Below, piece after piece: positions 18,693-28,578 of a stretch of 64,000 nucleotides of DNA. Under the pieces are notes generated by a model. It saw only the letters and a list, made by a program, of their open reading frames with translations. It ran no database searches and was not told the DNA's origin. Each line of letters opens with the position of its first letter. Positions within the stretch are counted from its first letter, which is position 1. The position numbers were made by a program, and so were the translations under genes. The stretch is from Flavobacterium luteolum (GTDB lineage: Bacteria; Bacteroidota; Bacteroidia; Flavobacteriales; Flavobacteriaceae), in NCBI RefSeq assembly GCF_027111275.1, contig NZ_CP114286.1, positions 3,768,501 to 3,832,500 of the forward strand, written 5' to 3'.

Positions 18693-19889
18693 TTATCTGT
18701 TGTTGTAAACTAATAAAGCTTCCTTTAAAATGTTTACGGCTGTAATCAAATCTTTTTTGTTTAAAACATAGGCAATACGAACTTGATTTAGTCCCATTCC
18801 AGGTGTCGAATAAAAACCTTTAGCAGGAGCAATCATTACCGTTTCGCCATTTAAATCATAGCTTTCAAGAAGCCATTGTGCAAAATCATCTGAATCCTCT
18901 ATCGGAAGTTCGGCAATACAATAAAAAGCACCTTTTGGTTTTGTAACCACAACGCCATCAATTTTGTTTAATTCGGCGATTAAAGTATTTCGGCGCTCTT
19001 TGTATTCGCCAATTACTTCGTCAAAATAACTTTGCGGTGTGTCTATTGCAGCTTCACAAGCAATCTGTTCAATAGTTGGCGGACTTAGACGTGCTTGAGC
19101 AAATTTCATTACAGTTGCCAGAACATCTTTGTTTTTTGTCACCAAACAGCCAATTCTTGCTCCGCACATACTGTAACGTTTAGAAACAGAATCGACCATG
19201 ATTACATTTTGCTGTACATCTTCTAAATTCATTACCGAAAAATGTACATCATCGCCATCGTATAAAAATTCACGATAAACTTCATCGGCGATTAAGTATA
19301 AATCGTGTTTTTTAATTAAATGAGCTAACTGTTTAATTTCGGCTTCAGAATATAAATATCCAGTCGGATTTCCAGGGTTGCAAATCAGAATGGCTTTTGT
19401 TTTTGGTGTTATTAGTTTTTCAACTTCATCAATACTTGGCAAAGCAAATCCAGTTTCTATAGTAGAGACAAGAGGCACTACCGTTGCACTTGTAGAAGAA
19501 GCAAACGCATGATAATTAGCATAAAAAGGTTCTGGGATGATAATTTCATCTCCAGGATCTGTAATTGTGGCCAGTGCAAAAAGTAAGGCTTCAGAACCAC
19601 CAGTTGTAACAATGATGTCTTCTGTGTTAACGTTTACGTTTTGGCGCTGGTAAAATTGTGCTAATTTTTTTTTATAGCTTTCATATCCGGCAGACGGACT
19701 GTATTCTATAAGAGTCAAATCAATATTTTTTACCGCCTCGATGGCCACTTCCGGTGTCTTGATATCCGGTTGACCAATGTTTAAGTGATACACCTTGTGT
19801 CCTTTTTTCTTTGCTAAATCAGCAAAAGGAGCCAGCTTGCGTATCGGAGATTCGGGCATGTTTTTTCCCTTGAGTGAAATTGTCGGCAT
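18693..19889 (-). CDS. PLP-dependent aminotransferase, class I (aspartate aminotransferase-like)
   Basis: A 398-residue cytosolic aminotransferase of fold type I. Seen: VYHLNIGQPDIKTPE near the start, SPSAGYESYKKKLA, the CNPGNPTG motif, DEVYREFLYDG, and the PLP-binding Lys in SVSKRYSMCGARIG. The C-terminal Arg region is QVRIAYVLNKKDL. It probably transfers amino groups between aspartate or another amino acid and 2-oxoglutarate; the exact substrate cannot be read. It is divergently oriented to the aspartyl protease gene, with a 12-base palindrome TGCAAATTTGCA (19908-19919) in the shared promoter region. Confidence 0.9.
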   Translation of the reverse strand: MPTISLKGKNMPESPIRKLAPFADLAKKKGHKVYHLNIGQPDIKTPEVAIEAVKNIDLTLIEYSPSAGYESYKKKLAQFYQRQNVNVNTEDIIVTTGGSEALLFALATITDPGDEIIIPEPFYANYHAFASSTSATVVPLVSTIETGFALPSIDEVEKLITPKTKAILICNPGNPTGYLYSEAEIKQLAHLIKKHDLYLIADEVYREFLYDGDDVHFSVMNLEDVQQNVIMVDSVSKRYSMCGARIGCLVTKNKDVLATVMKFAQARLSPPTIEQIACEAAIDTPQSYFDEVIGEYKERRNTLIAELNKIDGVVVTKPKGAFYCIAELPIEDSDDFAQWLLESYDLNGETVMIAPAKGFYSTPGMGLNQVRIAYVLNKKDLITAVNILKEALLVYNNR

Positions 19890-20012
19890 GAGTATAAATT
19901 ATTGAAGTGCAAATTTGCATTTTTTTTTCCAATTTAACGTAAACAATACAAGGACTTGCGAAAATGTAACAATAATAAATATATTTACTAATTTTATAAT
20001 AAAATATTGTCA

Positions 20013-21338
20013 ATGAAAAAATATATAGTATTGTTTTTTGGGTTATTCTTACCTTTTTTGCTTTTCGGGCAAGGCGATTTTTTATTAGAAAACAATGCAA
20101 CAAAGGCTACGATTCCTTTTAAACTGATTAATAATCTTGTTTTTATTCCTATAAAAGTAAACGGAGTTGAGTTAAATTTCCTTTTAGATTCAGGAGTTGA
20201 AGAAACAATTCTCTTTAGTATGGAAGAAAAGCAGGAAGTCAGTTTTAACAATGTGGAGAAAATCAAGCTACGTGGTTTAGGAAGCGAAGAAGAAATAGAA
20301 GGCCTAAAATCAACCAAAAATATTCTCGAAACGCATGGTCTCAAATCAAACGACCATATGGTTTTTATTATATTAGATCAAAGTTTTAATCTATCTTCTC
20401 ATATCGGAATTCCTGTTAACGGAATTATAGGTCATAGATTCTTTAGAAATAACTATGTTGAAGTCAATTATCAGAAGAAGAAAATAATAGTTCATGCCAA
20501 AAGTGATAAATATGAGGAAAAACTAAACAAACAGTTTAGATTGATTCCGATAACGGTAGAAAAAGCAAAACCATATATCATGACAACCGCAACTGTGAAC
20601 AATCAAGAAATTCCGGCAAAGCTTTTAATTGATATTGGAAATAGCGATGCTTTCTGGATTTTTGAGAATGATAAAATTAAACTTCCAAACAAAAACTTTC
20701 CAGACTTTTTAGGAAAAGGATTTAGCGGAGACATTGAAGGGCATCGTGCTAAAATTGATAAATTCTCGATTGACGAATTTGATTTCAAAAAACCGATTGT
20801 GTCTTTTCCTGATTCTGCCTCAATTCGTAACGTTAAGATGGTTCCAGGACGTATTGGATCTGTAGGGGGCGAGGTCTTAAAACGTTTTACTCTGGTTTTG
20901 GATTATAAAGGGAAAAAGTTGTATCTTAAAAAAAACAGCAAATATGGAGAGCCCTTTACGTACAATAAGAGCGGAATCACGATTCAACACAATGGGCTTC
21001 AATGGGTACAGGAAACAGTGCATTTAGAAACAGTGCGAGTAGCTTCTACAATGGATGAATTGCAGGACAAAGATAAAAACGATAATAATTTTAAGTATAA
21101 ATTTGCTCTTAAACCTGTCTATGAGATAGTAAATGTGCGTAAGAATTCTGCGGCCGAAAAATGCGGTTTACGCAAAGGAGATATTGTTGTCAGTATTAAT
21201 AATGCACAGCCATATAAATATAATCTTGAGCAGATCAATAACCTTTTGAAATCGGAAGATGATATTTGGATTAATATGGAAGTAGAACGAAATAGTGTTG
21301 TGCTTAAATTTAGATTTAAATTAGAAGACGAACTGTAA
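20013..21338 (+). CDS. Exported retropepsin-like aspartyl protease with C-terminal PDZ domain
   Basis: A 441-residue protein from ATG 20013 (an in-frame TTG six bases upstream is less likely). Residues 1-20 are a signal peptide ending LLFGQ. The first aspartyl-protease lobe has NFLLDSGVEETILF (an LDSG motif); a second lobe-like segment has LLIDIGNSDAFWIF, where the usual D-[ST]-G reads DIG. About residues 365-430 form a PDZ domain (KNSAAEKCGLRKGDIVVSIN). It is likely periplasmic or outer-membrane-facing. Its substrate is unknown. It begins a plus-strand run leading into the T9SS genes but is separated by 149 bases. Confidence 0.8.
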   Translation: MKKYIVLFFGLFLPFLLFGQGDFLLENNATKATIPFKLINNLVFIPIKVNGVELNFLLDSGVEETILFSMEEKQEVSFNNVEKIKLRGLGSEEEIEGLKSTKNILETHGLKSNDHMVFIILDQSFNLSSHIGIPVNGIIGHRFFRNNYVEVNYQKKKIIVHAKSDKYEEKLNKQFRLIPITVEKAKPYIMTTATVNNQEIPAKLLIDIGNSDAFWIFENDKIKLPNKNFPDFLGKGFSGDIEGHRAKIDKFSIDEFDFKKPIVSFPDSASIRNVKMVPGRIGSVGGEVLKRFTLVLDYKGKKLYLKKNSKYGEPFTYNKSGITIQHNGLQWVQETVHLETVRVASTMDELQDKDKNDNNFKYKFALKPVYEIVNVRKNSAAEKCGLRKGDIVVSINNAQPYKYNLEQINNLLKSEDDIWINMEVERNSVVLKFRFKLEDEL

Positions 21339-21487
21339 AAACAATTGAATTGTAGTTTGTTTAATTTATTGCAAAACCATGTTTTATGATGCTGTATTAC
21401 AGAAATCTCTTTTTTTTGTGAAAATAAGTTTGCTGAAAATTAGTTTTTTTGTTAAATATTTTCTTATGTTTAGCAAAAATTTAATCT

Positions 21488-24124
21488 ATGGCAAAAAACT
21501 ACATAAGCTATTTATATTTTGTATTGTTTTTTATTTTTTTCAATCCCTTTTCTTCAAAATTAGCAGCCCAATGTGCTGGCAATGATAACACAAACGAATT
21601 GATTTGTGATGTTACGAATCCTATTTATCAATCTGTAAATTTATTTTCTTTATTAGGTGGTTCTCCTATTCCTGGAGGAACTTGGACAGACAATAATAAC
21701 CTAAGAGGGCTAAATACTTCTACTGGTGTTTTGAATGCTCAGCTTATTCGTGCAGGAGGAACTTACAAGTATACTTATACAGCTCCTGCAACTTCGGGAT
21801 GTACAGATAATAAAGCTGTCATTACCATTACCATAGGAGCATACGTTGGGGTTGGATCGGAAGTGACAGTTTGTAATGAAGATGACTCTTTTAATCTTTT
21901 TACGGCTTTTGACAGTAAAGTGATGGGGCCACATACAAACGGCAGATTTACTTACATTACAGGAGAGCCTGCCGAAAATCCGATAAAGATTGGGGGTATA
22001 AAAACCAAAACTACGCTTCGTTTTGTCTATACCGTACCCGCTGTGCTTGCCTGTTCTCCAGACGAAAAATCGACTAATCTTGAAGTTACAGTTTTGATAG
22101 CTCCAAAAGAAGGAAAACCGGAAAATCTAGTTTTATGTGGAACTACTGATTTGGCTGCATACACTGATTTAAATTTAAATGATCAGCTTACTGATGAAGA
22201 CCCCGGTGGTACGTGGACAGGAATAGGAATAACTTCTCCTACAGATCATAATATTAATCTACAAGAATTGTTTGATGCGAACGGGCCTGGAGAATATGCT
22301 TACACTTATAAAGTTTTAGCAATTCCTGACAATAATATATGTCCTGATAAAGAAGCTACAGTAAAAATAACTCTTGAAAAAAGACTTGATTTTACAGGGG
22401 CTAAAATCGTAGTTAATAAAGATATCTGCGAATCGGAAATTGCGACAGCAACTTACTCGGCAAAAATTACACAGGGACCAGATGCTATTCCGAATGGCGA
22501 ATATAAAGTTTCTTATACCGTTGTTGGGCCAGGAATATCTGTTTCAAATGCAAAGACGGCAAATTTTGTAAATGGAGAACTTAATTTTCCAATAGAAACA
22601 GCTTATTTTAATCGGGTTGGTAAATACAATATTACGGTCACCAATATAGTATCAACATCAAGTAAAGGAAAATGCGTTAACATTTTTAGTCCATTTGCAA
22701 CTATTTTAACGATTTATCCGTTACCGCGATTGACGAATGCTTCATTAACAGCAATCCCAGTTTGTCAAAATGATGATGCAGTAATTCAAGTTACTGCACC
22801 CAATTTACTAGATGGAAATTATCGTATTTCTTATAATGTGAATGGAGATAATCTTGCTCTTGGTGAAACGGCAGGAATGCTTGCCGCTGGTGGAAAAGCC
22901 TCATTTATAGTTCCAGGAAACCTGAATACCAGAAGCGGATTATCAGTAATTACCATTTATAGTATTACCAATATCACAAATCCTGCACCTCAATGCAGTA
23001 ATACAGCAAATGTAGCTGGAAATCTAAATATAAATCCATTGCCAAATGCAGTAACTGTGGTTGCAAAAGTTAATGATTATTGTTTGAATGCTCCAGTTTC
23101 TGTAGCAGTTTCGGGATTAGGAAGTTTAACCAACGCTAGTATCTCTTATACGTTGTCTGAAAGCAATTCTTCATCTGTTCAAACTATTACTAAAGCTGTA
23201 ACAAATGGTAAATTAGATTTTATAATTCCGGCTGAATTGCTTTTAAATACAGGCACCACAAAAATTACATTATTGAATTTAATCAATACGGTTACAAATT
23301 GTGATGTAGACTTAATCAATGTTACAGATGATTTCATAATAAATCCAATTCCGCCAGCGCCAATTGTTCTAGATCAGAATTTTTGTAAAGTTGATGAAGC
23401 GGTAATTGCTAATTTAGAACCAAAAGGAACTCAATATAAATGGTATAATTCGGCAACAGCAACAACATCGCTTGCTGCTGATTATGTTTTAAAAACAGAA
23501 GATTACTTCGTTAGAGAAACTTCTACAGCAGGCTGTGTTTCAGAACCTGCCAAGGTTACGGTAGTTATTTACGATACTCCTGCACCGGAAATGAATGAAA
23601 CGGCAGATTTTTGTGGATTGGCAAACCCGAAAATAAGTGATTTGTCTAATAAAACAAATGTTCCGACAACAGTAGCTTGGTATGATGCTGTAGATGGAAA
23701 TCTATTGGCTTCAACCACCATGTTAGTTCATAATGCAACTTATTATGGGTACGATTTAAATGAAATAACAAGATGCCTATCAGAAAATTATAAAGAAGTA
23801 AAAGTTTCACTTCAGGACTGTGAGGTTGCTCAATATGAATTCTTTATTCCAGACGGATTTTCGCCAAACGGAGATGGAGTAAACGATTCGTTTGTGATAA
23901 AAGACATTGAATTTTTATATCCAAATTATACACTTGAAATTTATAACAGATACGGAAACGGAATGTATAAAGGAGATAATAATAAACCAGCTTGGGATGG
24001 CAAAAACTATGAAAAGAGCGGTATCGCTGGAGGTATTGCGCCCAACGGAGTTTATTTTTATGTACTGCATTTCAATAAAGACAATAAGCCTCCAAAACAA
24101 GGACGTCTTTATTTAAATCGCTAA
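21488..24124 (+). CDS. T9SS type B sorting domain protein, surface or secreted
   Basis: An 878-residue exported protein: signal peptide 1-29 (ending KLAAQC), then repeated Ig-like or PKD-like segments with Cys pairs (for example VCQNDDAVIQVTAPNLLDG and the later FCKVDEAVIANLEP). The last about 90 residues form the gliding-motility-type C-terminal domain, the T9SS type B signal: FFIPDGFSPNGDGVNDSFVI, then LEIYNRYGN and GVYFYVLHFN. It should cross the outer membrane through the type IX system and attach to the surface. The PorP/SprF gene follows after 31 bases, the usual partner for type B cargo. Confidence 0.92.
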   Translation: MAKNYISYLYFVLFFIFFNPFSSKLAAQCAGNDNTNELICDVTNPIYQSVNLFSLLGGSPIPGGTWTDNNNLRGLNTSTGVLNAQLIRAGGTYKYTYTAPATSGCTDNKAVITITIGAYVGVGSEVTVCNEDDSFNLFTAFDSKVMGPHTNGRFTYITGEPAENPIKIGGIKTKTTLRFVYTVPAVLACSPDEKSTNLEVTVLIAPKEGKPENLVLCGTTDLAAYTDLNLNDQLTDEDPGGTWTGIGITSPTDHNINLQELFDANGPGEYAYTYKVLAIPDNNICPDKEATVKITLEKRLDFTGAKIVVNKDICESEIATATYSAKITQGPDAIPNGEYKVSYTVVGPGISVSNAKTANFVNGELNFPIETAYFNRVGKYNITVTNIVSTSSKGKCVNIFSPFATILTIYPLPRLTNASLTAIPVCQNDDAVIQVTAPNLLDGNYRISYNVNGDNLALGETAGMLAAGGKASFIVPGNLNTRSGLSVITIYSITNITNPAPQCSNTANVAGNLNINPLPNAVTVVAKVNDYCLNAPVSVAVSGLGSLTNASISYTLSESNSSSVQTITKAVTNGKLDFIIPAELLLNTGTTKITLLNLINTVTNCDVDLINVTDDFIINPIPPAPIVLDQNFCKVDEAVIANLEPKGTQYKWYNSATATTSLAADYVLKTEDYFVRETSTAGCVSEPAKVTVVIYDTPAPEMNETADFCGLANPKISDLSNKTNVPTTVAWYDAVDGNLLASTTMLVHNATYYGYDLNEITRCLSENYKEVKVSLQDCEVAQYEFFIPDGFSPNGDGVNDSFVIKDIEFLYPNYTLEIYNRYGNGMYKGDNNKPAWDGKNYEKSGIAGGIAPNGVYFYVLHFNKDNKPPKQGRLYLNR

Positions 24125-24155
24125 ATCTCTTTTACATTTTTAATATAATTTTCAA

Positions 24156-25082
24156 ATGAAAAAAATAATACTCTTTATAAATTTCCTTTTCTGTTTATCC
24201 ATTTCTGCCCAGCAAGATCCCGAATACACGCATTATATGTACAATATGAGCGTAGTCAATCCAGCTTATGCTACAGGTATTCCTGCCATGATGAATTTTG
24301 GAGGATTGTACAGAACACAGTGGGTAGGAGCAGTTGGAGCTCCTAAAACATTTACATTTTTCGGTCACACCGCCATTTCAGATAAAATAGAAGCTGGTAT
24401 CTCATTTATTTCAGATGATATTGGAGATGGTGCAAAAAAAGAGAATAATGTGTATGCTGATTTTGCATACGTTTTAAAATTGGGCGGACAAAATAAATTA
24501 TCATTGGGTTTAAAAGCAGGTTTTTCATCCATGCAGACCAATTTTAATGGTTTTCAGTTCACAGATCCTCAGACCGATTTAGCTTTTGCAGAAAATATAA
24601 ATGCAACAAAACCAAACATTGGAGTAGGAGCCTATTATTTTAGAGATAATCTATATGTTGGATTATCCGTGCCAAATCTGCTGAAATCCAAATACATTGA
24701 AGAAAAGTCAGGAATTAATGCTTTTGGTTCCGAAGAAATGCATACTTTTTTAACTGCAGGTTATGTTTTTCAGCTGAACGACGCATTGAAATTGAAGCCA
24801 GCATTTATGTCAAAATTTGTAAAAGGCGCACCAATAACATTAGATGTTACAGCCAATGTTCTGTATAACGAAAAATTTGAATTTGGAGCCGCCTATAGAA
24901 TCGATGATTCGGTAAGTGCATTATTTAATATTAATGTTACGCCGACCCTAAGAGTGGGGTATGCTTACGATTATACCCTCACAAACTTCGGACAGTTTAA
25001 TTCAGGAACACATGAAATCATGCTGCTGTTCGATTTAGATTTGTTAGGAAAAGGATTTGATAAATCACCAAGATTCTTCTAA
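24156..25082 (+). CDS. PorP/SprF family type IX secretion system membrane protein
   Basis: A 308-residue outer membrane barrel. Signal peptide 1-18 (CLSISAQ), then the family hallmark QQDPEYTHYMYNMSVVNPAYAT and GGLYRTQWVGAVGAPKTFTF. It ends RVGYAYDYTLTNFGQFNSGTHEIML, also typical. Family members help anchor or export a particular type B cargo; here the likely partner is the 878-residue protein directly upstream. The OmpA gene starts one base after its stop codon, so the three genes form an operon. Confidence 0.93.
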   Translation: MKKIILFINFLFCLSISAQQDPEYTHYMYNMSVVNPAYATGIPAMMNFGGLYRTQWVGAVGAPKTFTFFGHTAISDKIEAGISFISDDIGDGAKKENNVYADFAYVLKLGGQNKLSLGLKAGFSSMQTNFNGFQFTDPQTDLAFAENINATKPNIGVGAYYFRDNLYVGLSVPNLLKSKYIEEKSGINAFGSEEMHTFLTAGYVFQLNDALKLKPAFMSKFVKGAPITLDVTANVLYNEKFEFGAAYRIDDSVSALFNINVTPTLRVGYAYDYTLTNFGQFNSGTHEIMLLFDLDLLGKGFDKSPRFF

Positions 25083-25083
25083 A

Positions 25084-27222
25084 ATGAAAAATATGAAAAA
25101 ACTACTCGTTATTGTATTCGTATTTTCAATACAGTTTATAAGCGCCCAAAGTCAGGAATTAAGCAGAGCAAAACGATTTTTTGACAAAACGTATTACAGC
25201 GAAGCTATTGTTTTGTATCAAAAATTAGCAGATGAAAAACCTTCGCAAGAAGTCATTAAAAATCTGGCTGATTCTTATTTCTATACAAACGATTTAGTAA
25301 AGGCACAGCGATATTATCGTCTTTTGGTTTCAAGTTACAGTAATAATTTGGATCGAGAATATTATTTTAGATACGCGCAAACTTTAAAAGCAACAAATAG
25401 AGACGATGATGCAAATGCCAATTTAAAAGAGTATTATGCTAAATCTGCCAATTCTGAAGATCTTGCCAATTTTGAAAAAGACCTTAAAACTTTAGAAAAT
25501 GTTACCGCAATTGGTAAGCGTTTTGAAATTAAAAACTTAGCGATAAATACACCGAATTCTGAGTTTGGAGCAGTGAAATACAAAGAAGATCTTGTTTTTG
25601 CAGGTGTTAAATTGAAGCCTGGTCTATTCGATAAAAAATACAAATGGGATAACGAAACCTATTTGAATTTGGTTTCAGTTCCGCTTAAAAACATTAATTC
25701 GGCAGATTCTATTGTTCATTATTTTGCTAAAGAATTGAAAACCGGAATGCATGAATCGAATGCTGTTTTTACAAAAGATGGCAAAACAATGTATTTTACT
25801 CGAAACAATTCTAAAAACGGAAAGAAGAAAAAAGACGATAAGAAAATTTCCAATCTTCAGATTTTTAAAGCAGAATTGGTTGATGGAAAGTGGACTAAAA
25901 TTACGTCCCTTCCATTCAACAGCCCGAATTATTCGGTTGAGCATCCAGCCTTAAGTCCAGACGAAAAGGTCTTGTATTTTGCTTCAGATATGCCTGGGTC
26001 TTTAGGATCTTTTGATATTTATTCGGTTAATATCAATAAAGGTGCATTTGATACTCCAAAGAATTTGGGTCCACAAATTAATACCAATAAAAGAGAGCAG
26101 TTTCCTTTTGCTTCGACAGATAATAAATTATATTTTTCTTCAGACGGACATTTGGGGTATGGATCTTTGGATGTTTTTGTTTCTGAAATAAATGGAAGTG
26201 AATATTCAAAAGCTGTAAATATTGGACTTCCTTTAAATTCTAATTTAGATGATTTTGCGTTTAATATCGATTCTAATACCAAAGAAGGTTTTTTTGCATC
26301 AAATAGAGAAGGAGGAAAGGGAAGCGATGATATTTACCAATTTAAAGAAATAAAAGATTTAATTGTTGAAGATTGCAAACAGTTTATTGCCGGGACGATT
26401 ATAGATATTGATACGCAATTGGCTTTAGAAAATGCGACGGTACTATTGCAGGATTCAGAAAATAAGACTTTAAATACGATTACCACTTCGGCTGACGGAA
26501 AATTTAGTTTTACTGTTGCTTGTGAGACTTCGTATAAAATTAGTGCTTTCAAAGAAAATTATACTAACGCTTCAAAAGTACTGACATTAGACAAAACAAG
26601 AGATAAGGTTAATGATGGTTCTTTGGCATTGAAATCTTTAGACGTAATCAAACAAGAAGAAAAACAAATTGCTGAAAACAAGAGAAAGCAAGAAATTATT
26701 ATTGAAGAAGAGAATAAGAAAAAAGAAGCTTTGGTTGCAATTGAATTAAAAGAAAAAGAGAAAAAGGCCAAAGAAGCGGCTATCGTAGCTGCCGAAGTTA
26801 AAAAGAATGAGAAAGTAAAAGAGATATTAGCGAAAGAAAAAGATGTTGTAAAAGACAAAGACAGATTAATCATTAAAACAGATCCGATTTACTTCGATTA
26901 TGATTTGTGGTACATTCGTAAAGAATCCAAAGTGATTTTAGGCAGAGTTGTAGAATTAATGAAAAAATATCCTGAAATGGTAATCGAAATTGGATCGCAT
27001 ACCGATTCAAGAGGAAATGAAAAATACAATGCCGATTTATCTCAGAAAAGAGCCAATTCAACAAGAGAGTTTATTATTCAATCTGGAATTGAAGCCAAAA
27101 GAGTTTCTGCAAAAGGTTATGGTGAATCAGTGCCAATTATAAAATGTAGAACAGACGAATCGTGCTCAGAAGAAGAACACGAATTGAATAGAAGATCTGA
27201 GTTTGTAATCAAAAATTTATAA
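25084..27222 (+). CDS. OmpA family protein with TPR, PD40 and regulatory-like domains (PorE-like)
   Basis: A 712-residue envelope protein from ATG 25084, one base after the PorP stop; ATG 25093 is an alternative. Signal peptide ends FISAQ. Residues 25-110 are TPR-like helices. The middle carries PD40 beta-propeller repeats (EHPALSPDEKVLYFASDMPG and FPFASTDNKLYFSSDG). About 440-520 is a carboxypeptidase-regulatory-like fold, then a Lys/Glu-rich coil, then an OmpA domain with IGSHTDSRGNEKYNADLSQK and RRSEF, which binds peptidoglycan. In T9SS operons of this layout it links the outer membrane complex to the cell wall. Confidence 0.9.
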   Translation: MKNMKKLLVIVFVFSIQFISAQSQELSRAKRFFDKTYYSEAIVLYQKLADEKPSQEVIKNLADSYFYTNDLVKAQRYYRLLVSSYSNNLDREYYFRYAQTLKATNRDDDANANLKEYYAKSANSEDLANFEKDLKTLENVTAIGKRFEIKNLAINTPNSEFGAVKYKEDLVFAGVKLKPGLFDKKYKWDNETYLNLVSVPLKNINSADSIVHYFAKELKTGMHESNAVFTKDGKTMYFTRNNSKNGKKKKDDKKISNLQIFKAELVDGKWTKITSLPFNSPNYSVEHPALSPDEKVLYFASDMPGSLGSFDIYSVNINKGAFDTPKNLGPQINTNKREQFPFASTDNKLYFSSDGHLGYGSLDVFVSEINGSEYSKAVNIGLPLNSNLDDFAFNIDSNTKEGFFASNREGGKGSDDIYQFKEIKDLIVEDCKQFIAGTIIDIDTQLALENATVLLQDSENKTLNTITTSADGKFSFTVACETSYKISAFKENYTNASKVLTLDKTRDKVNDGSLALKSLDVIKQEEKQIAENKRKQEIIIEEENKKKEALVAIELKEKEKKAKEAAIVAAEVKKNEKVKEILAKEKDVVKDKDRLIIKTDPIYFDYDLWYIRKESKVILGRVVELMKKYPEMVIEIGSHTDSRGNEKYNADLSQKRANSTREFIIQSGIEAKRVSAKGYGESVPIIKCRTDESCSEEEHELNRRSEFVIKNL

Positions 27223-27288
27223 AATTATAGTAAGAAGAAAATCTTTTTTCTTTAATTTTATAGTAGTATCAATAAAATAGAAAAAATT

Positions 27289-27771
27289 ATGAGAAATCTA
27301 GCCTTATCTTGTTTGCTTTTATCCTTTGTAGGATTGCAAAGCTGTAAAAATGAAGAAAAACAAAAAGCCGCTGAAGCTGTTAAAGCTGAAGCTGAAACAG
27401 TAGTTAGCACTGCTTGCTACAAAGCAATTTATGAAAAGGATACAATAGATTTAAAATTGAATACTTTAAAAAGCGGAAAATTAAATGGAGATATGATTAT
27501 GAGAGTTGCTCCTTCGACTGTTAGAACAGGAGAAGTTGCGGGTGAGTTTCATGGTGATACTTTATTTGTAGATTATACTTTTAAAGACAATGTGAATGGA
27601 GAAAAAACATTCAAAAATCCAATGGCACTTTTAAAACGTAACAATCAGCTTATTTTAGGAAATGGAACCATGCAGACAACAATGGGAGTTACTTATCTAG
27701 TAAAAGATAAACCAATTGATTTTGAAAGCGTAAAATACAAGTTTGATTCTGTTGAATGCGCTGCGAAGTAA
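27289..27771 (+). CDS. Lipoprotein of unknown function
   Basis: A 160-residue lipoprotein with signal peptide and lipobox LQSC (Cys19). The mature part starts with a Lys/Glu/Ala linker rich in EAVKAEAE, then a beta-rich domain with CYKAIYEKDTIDLKLNTL, which looks NlpE-like or lipocalin-like only in overall style. No family could be named. It lies 66 bases after the OmpA gene and ends before a bidirectional terminator. Confidence 0.7.
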   Translation: MRNLALSCLLLSFVGLQSCKNEEKQKAAEAVKAEAETVVSTACYKAIYEKDTIDLKLNTLKSGKLNGDMIMRVAPSTVRTGEVAGEFHGDTLFVDYTFKDNVNGEKTFKNPMALLKRNNQLILGNGTMQTTMGVTYLVKDKPIDFESVKYKFDSVECAAK

Positions 27772-27856
27772 TAAAGAAGAAAGATTTGAGAAGCAAGATG
27801 TTTCTCTATGTAGATAGAGAAAAGATTTTAGAAGGAAGATATTTCTCTGTAAAAGT

Positions 27857-27889
27857 AAAAAGCCGTTTCTTATATAGAAACGGCTTTTG
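27857..27889. terminator. Bidirectional terminator
   Basis: AAAAGCCGTTTCT and AGAAACGGCTTTT are perfect reverse complements (27858-27870 and 27876-27888) between two converging genes. Confidence 0.85.
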
Positions 27890-27909
27890 TTATTTAGGTT
27901 TTTTAATTT

Positions 27910-28290
27910 TTATTGAACTTCACCTTTAATTTTAAGGGCTACTCTTCCATCAGGATAGTTTACTGCATTGGTTTCAACAGTAATTGTTTTACGAATTGGC
28001 CCTGCAACCATATTATATTTTACATCGATTTTTCCTTTTTTGCCCGGCAAAATGGCTGCGGCAGGTTTAGTAACAACGATTGAACTTACTGTAGATTCTG
28101 CACCAGTAATTAATAAAGGAGCATCTCCGGTGTTTGTAAATTCAAAGGAACGAAGTCCATTGTCACCTTTAGAAATTTTTCCATAATCAATTGTATTGTC
28201 TGGGGCTGCAAATTCAATTTTTGGGCCGTTTTGAGCATAACTTATTGCGCTAAACAATAAGGCTGCAATAAAAGAGGCTGCATTTTTCAT
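27910..28290 (-). CDS. DUF1573 family exported protein
   Basis: A 126-residue protein with signal peptide 1-19 (AISYAQ). The mature part is a single Ig-like or ASPM-type domain: FAAPDNTIDYGKISKGDNGLRSF, FTNTGDAPLLI and LPGKKGKIDVKYN, which is the pattern of DUF1573. The function of the family is unknown. It converges on the lipoprotein gene and is divergent from valS. Confidence 0.88.
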   Translation of the reverse strand: MKNAASFIAALLFSAISYAQNGPKIEFAAPDNTIDYGKISKGDNGLRSFEFTNTGDAPLLITGAESTVSSIVVTKPAAAILPGKKGKIDVKYNMVAGPIRKTITVETNAVNYPDGRVALKIKGEVQ

Positions 28291-28424
28291 ATGAAATCTT
28301 TTTTTAATTGTAAGTAAATATACATTCTTTTAATTAACACACAAATTATTATTTCTCTTTTTATAGTCTACTTAATTATTTACTTTTGCTGTCAGTTATA
28401 AATACAAAAATTGAACCAGTTTTT

Positions 28425-28569
28425 TTGTTTAACTGTTTAATCGTTTATTTGTTTAATCGTTGAGATTGATTTATAAATGATTTTTTAAAACAGAAATAAG
28501 AAAACAAATCAATTTGAAATTCGATGATCAAAACCGATTAAACGGTTAAACAAATTAACGATTAAACAA
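28425..28569. repeat. Inverted repeat upstream of valS (TTGTTTAAnnGTTTAATCG family)
   Basis: TTGTTTAACTGTTTAATCGT at 28426 onward is complementary, with changes, to the arm 28533-28569 (AAACGGTTAAACAAATTAAC and ATTAAACAA). The arms lie about 70 bases apart and the right arm ends 9 bases before the valS ATG, so it will form part of any valS leader. Confidence 0.65.
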
Positions 28570-28578
28570 CCCTAGTAA

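Noticed and set aside
19819..20103. 94-residue frame across the aminotransferase-protease promoter region
   Set aside because: It overlaps both divergent gene starts and has no recognisable protein features.
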